From NCBI GenBank assembly GCA_947450015.1, contig CANFUB010000064.1, positions 1 through 11,321 of the forward strand: DNA of 11,321 nucleotides, read 5' to 3'. Under the pieces are notes generated by a model, which ran no database searches, was not told the DNA's origin, and was given only the letters and a program-made list of their open reading frames with translations. Source of the DNA: Bacteroidota bacterium. GTDB taxonomy: Bacteria > Bacteroidota > Bacteroidia > NS11-12g > UBA955. The position numbers and the translations under genes are program-made. Position 1 is the first letter of the stretch. The number at the start of each line of letters is the position of its first letter. This document shows positions 7,887 through 11,321 of the stretch, one piece after another.

Positions 7887-7894
7887 CAAACATA
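7887..7894 (-). promoter_or_regulatory. Possible -7 element for the exbB operon
   Basis: The minus strand reads TATGTTTG, a full match to the Bacteroidota -7 consensus TAnnTTTG, about 100 bases before the exbB start codon. No TTG lies at the usual spacing upstream (a GTG is present at a shorter distance of 15 bases), so the match is only partial and could be chance in AT-rich DNA. Confidence 0.3.
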
Positions 7895-8199
7895 ACTTCG
7901 ATAAGATTTCACCGTGTTTTACTTTTTCCTTAAGCAAACGCTTTTCATCTGCATTACTCCTTCAACGCTATTCGACGTATGATGTTACTATTTTTTTTAA
8001 TTATGACACAAATATGGCAAATATTAAAAAATCAGACTTTAAGCAGATGAATTTGTTTTCTATGCTGCATTTTATAAATTAATTGTTTTTTATAACTTGT
8101 TGTCTTCTATAAAATACAAGTTCTACTCTTAGTTAAATCACTGAAAATGAACACAAGTGAATAAAGTATGCATAAACACAATCCGTTTTTTTACAATCC

Positions 8200-8230
8200 T
8201 TGATTTCCTTAAATGATTGTATTTAATTTG
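8200..8230 (+). promoter_or_regulatory. Bacteroidota-type promoter candidate facing right
   Basis: TTG at 8200-8202 is followed after 20 bases by TTAATTTG at 8223-8230, one mismatch from the TAnnTTTG -7 consensus and within the usual spacing. Transcription would start near 8237, about 175 bases before the secreted-protein start codon. The terminator hairpin at 8266 would lie inside the leader. Confidence 0.4.
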
Positions 8231-8265
8231 TATTACTACTAACTCTATGGTAAATATTAGTTAGG

Positions 8266-8303
8266 CCAATGCCCTCATCACATGTGGTGAGGGTTTGGTT
8301 TTT
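8266..8303 (+). terminator. Orphan intrinsic terminator or attenuator facing right
   Basis: CCCTCATCA (8272-8280) pairs with TGGTGAGGG (8285-8293) around a CATG loop, with one G-T pair. Flanking CCAA (8266-8269) and TTGG (8295-8298) extend the stem past a small internal bulge. TTTTT (8299-8303) follows directly on the plus strand; the minus strand has no T-tract after the stem, so the orientation is clear. No gene lies upstream on this strand. It would therefore end a short transcript from the 8200-8230 promoter candidate, or attenuate the leader of the 8412 gene. Confidence 0.7.
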
Positions 8304-8411
8304 ATAAACCCCATGCAGACAAGAAAATCTCTTAACCCACAATTAGTGCAAATGTACTATTGCTACCCAAAGCAAAATAATGGAATATTGCTAACAATAA
8401 ATCAAATTAAC

Positions 8412-9110
8412 ATGCGACAATTTTTAACTTTATTGCTTGTACTCATTTCAACAATGGCCCAAGCGCAGGAAAAAATTACCACCCTTAATTTTCTTCAAGC
8501 AGGCGCGGTTCCTAAAACCATCACCGAACGCGGCAAGAATATTAATACATCTGGCCTCACCTTCAACCTCTCCCATTTCAACGAAACCAAATTCTTCAGA
8601 ATGGATGCAACATGGCTAGCGCGCTATTTTCTAAATGGCACAAAGGATTCTGCCAATTTCAACGACAGTACCAAAGTGGCTGGATTGGATTTACCCATAT
8701 TCACTGCAACCTATGGTCGCAATTTAATTAAAGGGGATAAATTTAGCTTGGGCCTTGGTGTCAACCTAGATTCAAGAACTTTTTATAGCTCACCGGCCAA
8801 CAAAGCAAAGAAAATAATTGATGCGTTCAATGCAGGTTTTGTCATAGGCACAAAGATTCAATTTAATAGCTGGATAACTTATACAGGCTTTTGGGGATAC
8901 GATGTAATGTTCACAGATGCCAACAAAACTGTTGGGGCCAATGGCAGTCAATATTACATGCAGAATAATCTGTCTTTCTTAATCAAAGGTAAGTTCGGCA
9001 TCAATTTACAACCCGACTTTACTTTCAAAAAGTTTAATATAGATGCAGTAAAAGGCGCCCAAATTTTTAATAAAAATATTAAAGTGGGCTTAGCTTACGC
9101 TATTCCCTAA
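8412..9110 (+). CDS. Exported beta-rich protein of unknown function, possibly outer-membrane
   Basis: I do not recognise this protein. The 232 residues begin with a clear signal peptide (MRQFLTLLLVLISTMAQAQ, likely cleaved after Ala18). This fixes the start here, although the frame stays open upstream to a TTG at 8295 inside a terminator hairpin. The mature part has many short alternating, aromatic-rich stretches (FTATYGRNL, FSLGLGVNL, WITYTGFWGYDVMF, YYMQNNLSFLIKGKFGINL, KVGLAYAI) typical of a small outer-membrane barrel or other beta fold. It lacks the C-terminal aromatic residue common in barrels and ends in Pro. No Cys lipobox is present. It is the only plus-strand gene here, transcribed away from exbB. 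Its stop codon directly abuts the stop of secG. Export is well supported; location and function are not. Confidence 0.82.
   Translation: MRQFLTLLLVLISTMAQAQEKITTLNFLQAGAVPKTITERGKNINTSGLTFNLSHFNETKFFRMDATWLARYFLNGTKDSANFNDSTKVAGLDLPIFTATYGRNLIKGDKFSLGLGVNLDSRTFYSSPANKAKKIIDAFNAGFVIGTKIQFNSWITYTGFWGYDVMFTDANKTVGANGSQYYMQNNLSFLIKGKFGINLQPDFTFKKFNIDAVKGAQIFNKNIKVGLAYAIP
9086..9107. terminator. Weak hairpin at the convergent gene junction, possible terminator
   Basis: GGG and CCC (9086-9088, 9105-9107) flank TAGC-TTAC-GCTA (9091-9102), giving a short imperfect stem just inside the 3' end of the plus-strand gene. On the minus strand it is followed after a few bases by TTTAATATTTTTATT, so it could help stop transcripts coming from secG. 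The stem is short with a 2x2 internal loop, so this is tentative. Confidence 0.25.
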
Positions 9111-9554
9111 TTATCTTTGAGGAGCAGGTGTGCCTGGAGCTGGATTCGCTGGCATATTTGGAGGAGCGCCCGCAGGATTTGCATTTGGATTGCCCTCTAA
9201 AGTTGGTGGAGCAACAGGTGCTTTTGTATTCGCATCGGCTTTTGGTTTAGCACTTTTAGCAGCTTCAACAGCTGGGTCAACAGGACCTTGTTCTGTGGTT
9301 GTAGCCTCGCCAGCTTTACTCGCTTTAGATGAACCAACATTGTAGGAACTAGCCACTAATGAAACAATTAAAATGATTGAAGTAAATACCCATGTTAATT
9401 TTTCAACACCTTCAGTGGTTTGTTTTGCGCCAAATAATTGATTGCCTGCAGAAAAATTAGATGCTAATCCTCCCCCTTTTGGGTTTTGAATTAACACAAT
9501 TAATATAGTTAAAATGGCTGCAATGATGCCGATGATGAGTATAATGGTAAGCAT
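9111..9554 (-). CDS. secG: Preprotein translocase subunit SecG
   Basis: SecG is the small accessory subunit of the SecYEG protein-export channel in the inner membrane. The 147 residues show its two helices (about 3-22 and 53-71). The conserved cytoplasmic loop motif VLIQNPKGGGLASNF lies between them, followed by QLFGAKQTTEGVEKLTW. The region after residue 80 is a long, low-complexity tail rich in Pro, Ala, Asn and Lys, ending NPAPGTPAPQR. Such tails are common in this phylum and make the protein longer than the E. coli form (110 residues). It is the last gene of a compact operon, three bases after the TPR-protein stop. It converges on the plus-strand gene with stop codons touching. Confidence 0.95.
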   Translation of the reverse strand: MLTIILIIGIIAAILTILIVLIQNPKGGGLASNFSAGNQLFGAKQTTEGVEKLTWVFTSIILIVSLVASSYNVGSSKASKAGEATTTEQGPVDPAVEAAKSAKPKADANTKAPVAPPTLEGNPNANPAGAPPNMPANPAPGTPAPQR

Positions 9555-9557
9555 AAT

Positions 9558-10697
9558 TTATCTTTTTTCCTTTTTAATTTTTTCGATAAGGGATGCAAAA
9601 TACGTTTGTTTTAATGGATTTTGCAAACTTAATTTTTCGTAAGCTTTAATTGCTAAATCAATGTTCCCTTGTTCGTAATAGATATTGGCCAATGTTTCGG
9701 TCACATATTCGAAGTCGACATTTTCGCTGCGCTTGGCCATGTTTTCGGCACTGTAGAATTCCTTTTTTGGTCGACTGATACTTGGATTTGCCTTAATGAA
9801 TTGTTCAATAATGCTCAGTGTTTTGTCCTCTGTAAATGGCGTTTCTTCTATAGTTTCGGCAACTTGCTCTTCACTTACCGCAGGCTTAGGATGGCTCAAC
9901 CAATAGAAGAAATCTTTATCCGTTGGATCGTCTGAATCTGTTGTTACTTTTTCTTCATTTAAGAATGATTCAACATTATAAACAGGATGCTTGCGCAAAT
10001 CCATGTCTGGTCCTTGTTCCTTAATAATTTCAGTTGTTGGGGCCTCTTCAAATATTTCTTCAACTGTTTCCTCGGCTGCTTGCTCAATAATTGTGTCTTC
10101 TTCTTGCGCTAACTCAAGGGCGTTTGAATCGTTCGTTTCTAATGCCATGTTATTTGCCAATTCAACAACTGGAATTTCAACAGGCAATTCATCAATCAAA
10201 GGTTCCGCTTGCATCTCTTCAATGGATTCAACAACTTCAATGGTTGGTGGCGCCATTATCTCTTCGCTTATTTCTATTGGTTCAGAAATGGCCAAGTCAC
10301 TCAAAAATGCTTGCAAATCATTTTTCAAAAATTCATCTGAACCATCTGATGCTTCTGTTTCATTTTGCAAACTAATTGCTTCACTAACTGAAGGCTGTTG
10401 AGCATCTATGGCTTCTGAAATCTCGGCCAACGGTAGTAGCGAATTATTTGTACTTTCAAAACCTTCATCACCGTGGATGAAATGGTAAAGCCATTCCCTA
10501 TCATTCACTCGCATAGCAGCTTGGTTCAAGGCGTTTTCAAATAAATAATGTTCTTTTTCGAAATATATTTTCGCCAATACTACATGCGGCAAGGGATAAA
10601 ACGGATGCGACCCTATCAGTTGTTTGATTTCCTCTATTTCAGAATTAGAAACCTGATTGGTATGATTGGCAATATTTTGAAGTGTTTGCTTATTCAT
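9558..10697 (-). CDS. Acidic TPR-containing protein between lptE and secG
   Basis: This 379-residue protein has no signal peptide and is probably cytoplasmic. Its N-terminus (about 1-80, with IGSHPFYPLPHVVLAKIYFEKEHYLFE... and a later NDREWLYHFI) resembles a helical domain found in Bacteroidota proteins of this locus. The middle (about 85-245) is low complexity, dominated by Glu, Ala, Ile, Val and Pro, and likely disordered. The C-terminus (about 290-379) holds LSIIEQFIKANPSI followed by a single well-formed TPR unit (ETLANIYYEQGNIDLAIKAYEKLSLQNP) and a Lys-rich end. The start codon directly follows the lptE stop (TAAATG) and the stop lies three bases before secG, so coupling is expected. Function is unknown; the position suggests a role in envelope protein export or its regulation. 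Confidence 0.85.
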   Translation of the reverse strand: MNKQTLQNIANHTNQVSNSEIEEIKQLIGSHPFYPLPHVVLAKIYFEKEHYLFENALNQAAMRVNDREWLYHFIHGDEGFESTNNSLLPLAEISEAIDAQQPSVSEAISLQNETEASDGSDEFLKNDLQAFLSDLAISEPIEISEEIMAPPTIEVVESIEEMQAEPLIDELPVEIPVVELANNMALETNDSNALELAQEEDTIIEQAAEETVEEIFEEAPTTEIIKEQGPDMDLRKHPVYNVESFLNEEKVTTDSDDPTDKDFFYWLSHPKPAVSEEQVAETIEETPFTEDKTLSIIEQFIKANPSISRPKKEFYSAENMAKRSENVDFEYVTETLANIYYEQGNIDLAIKAYEKLSLQNPLKQTYFASLIEKIKKEKR

Positions 10698-11210
10698 TTA
10701 CCATTTCAAGGCTACTTTATTAAAAACTTCTTGGATAATTTGCTTGCTTAAATCTTCACTTAAAGTATTTTCTATTGACTGAAAATTATCTGCCGCATCG
10801 AACTGTGTGAACTTTGTTATCTCTTCACTAAAGTTTAAATCTTTATGCGTAGGGCATTCAAAAACAACTTTAACAGCCATGGTAAATTTATTTTTAGCGG
10901 TACCAGTTGCAGAGTTTACCGCTGCTGGCTCTATTCTGTAGTTGGTAATTTCTCCCGATAATCTAAAGTCGCCATTACTATTGATAAGTGTTAAAGATGT
11001 TTCTCTTAAAAACTTGTCCTTTAATTGCTCAGTGAACTTCTGACTTAAAACAGGATTGATAAGTGATGCTTTGTTTGGAAAAAATTGAACACTAATGCTT
11101 TTTACATCGGGCGGAATATTGATTCCAGACAAACTATACCCACAAGATTTACAGCCAACCATTGTTGACAGCATCATCAAATAAACCATATGTTTCAATA
11201 CTACCCTCAT
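10698..11210 (-). CDS. lptE: LptE-family lipoprotein for LPS assembly
   Basis: LptE is the outer-membrane lipoprotein that plugs and helps assemble the LptD translocon, which inserts lipopolysaccharide into the outer leaflet. The 170 residues open with a short signal peptide ending in the lipobox MVGC, so Cys20 is the likely lipidated residue. The body has the usual opening CGYSLSGINIPPDVKSISVQ followed by FFPNKASLINPVLSQKFTEQLKDKFL. A central strand RLSGEITNYRIEP and a final helix (LSEDLSKQIIQEVFNKV) complete the fold. The start ATG overlaps the TGA of the upstream regulator (ATGA), which supports this start over the internal Met8. The assignment rests on fold-like patterns and gene order rather than a catalytic motif. 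Confidence 0.85.
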   Translation of the reverse strand: MRVVLKHMVYLMMLSTMVGCKSCGYSLSGINIPPDVKSISVQFFPNKASLINPVLSQKFTEQLKDKFLRETSLTLINSNGDFRLSGEITNYRIEPAAVNSATGTAKNKFTMAVKVVFECPTHKDLNFSEEITKFTQFDAADNFQSIENTLSEDLSKQIIQEVFNKVALKW

Positions 11211-11321
11211 TCCAATTCAAAATGTTTTATTTTACGGTACAAAGTTCGTTCCGAAATCCCAAGATCTTTAGCCGCCTTGTTGCGTTTACCATTGTTGCGT
11301 TGCAAGGCCCTTTTTATCATG
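11207..11321 (-). CDS. Sigma-54-dependent regulator, C-terminal Fis-type HTH only
   Basis: Only the last 37 complete codons lie in the window; the gene continues beyond the right edge. They read MIKRALQRNNGKRNKAAKDL followed by GISERTLYRKIKHFELE, the classic Fis-type helix-turn-helix that closes NtrC-family activators of sigma-54 RNA polymerase. The methionine at the edge is internal, not a start. The TGA stop overlaps the lptE ATG by four bases, so the regulator and lptE are translationally coupled. The AAA+ and any receiver domain cannot be seen, so which signal it senses is unknown. Confidence 0.85.
   Translation of the reverse strand, partial: MIKRALQRNNGKRNKAAKDLGISERTLYRKIKHFELE

Larger units (their letters stand above)
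7785..8411. other. Gene-free divergent region between exbB and the plus-strand gene
   Basis: These 627 bases are very AT-rich and contain no open reading frame I would defend on either strand. They should hold the promoters for the minus-strand TonB operon and for the plus-strand secreted-protein gene. Visible elements are a weak -7-like match facing left (7887-7894), a 7-bp inverted repeat (8094-8100 with 8116-8122), a -33/-7-like pair facing right (8200-8230) and a strong hairpin with T-tract facing right (8266-8303). The space is longer than needed for two promoters. Confidence 0.7.

Noticed and set aside
8094..8122. 7-bp inverted repeat AACTTGT/ACAAGTT as an operator or terminator
   Set aside because: The arms are short, AT-rich and separated by 15 bases with no T-tract; expected by chance in such DNA.
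8295..8411. Upstream extension of the plus-strand secreted protein to a TTG start
   Set aside because: It would add 39 residues in front of a perfect signal peptide and would begin inside a terminator hairpin; the ATG at 8412 is much better.
9991..10401. Ser-rich plus-strand frames opposite the acidic TPR gene
   Set aside because: They mirror the Glu/Ala-rich linker codons; the minus-strand frame has conserved ends and proper operon spacing.

Overview
The window is about 11.3 kb of AT-rich chromosomal DNA from a member of the Bacteroidota. Four things point there. The TonB N-terminus has the RNK-YGAY motif typical of that phylum. One ExbB is followed by two ExbD genes. SecG carries a long Pro/Ala/Asn tail beside an LptE-type lipoprotein and a phylum-typical TPR protein. 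Most start codons are preceded by A/T-rich sequence rather than a Shine-Dalgarno. I cannot assign a genus. There are no mobile elements, tRNA/rRNA genes or CRISPR arrays, and this reads as core genome rather than an island.

Layout. (1) Positions 1-2049, minus strand: most of an RND/MMPL-family membrane transporter whose C-terminus lies beyond the left edge. (2) Positions 2101-7784, minus strand: a seven-gene operon ending in an intrinsic terminator. Its order is ExbB/TolQ-type channel, ExbD, ExbD, TonB, a 73-residue two-helix membrane protein, a PstS-like lipoprotein and an exported TPR protein. (3) Positions 7785-8411: a 627-bp gene-free divergent region with a promoter-like element, an orphan intrinsic terminator facing right, and little else. 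(4) Positions 8412-9110, plus strand: a secreted, beta-rich protein of unknown function. (5) Positions 9111-11321, minus strand: a tightly packed run of a sigma-54 activator (only the C-terminal Fis-type helix-turn-helix is inside), LptE, an acidic TPR protein and SecG. The last gene meets the plus-strand gene stop codon to stop codon with no spacer.

How the genes work together. The central operon encodes a proton-motive-force-driven motor (ExbB, two ExbD) and its TonB transducer, which would energise outer-membrane transporters. Co-transcribed with it are a small membrane protein, a solute-binding-protein-fold lipoprotein with no visible phosphate-site signatures, and a TPR scaffold. Their roles are the least understood part of the window and the best candidate for new biology. 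The right-hand operon joins outer-membrane LPS assembly (LptE) and protein export (SecG) behind a sigma-54 regulator. Overall the window is about building and energising the envelope.
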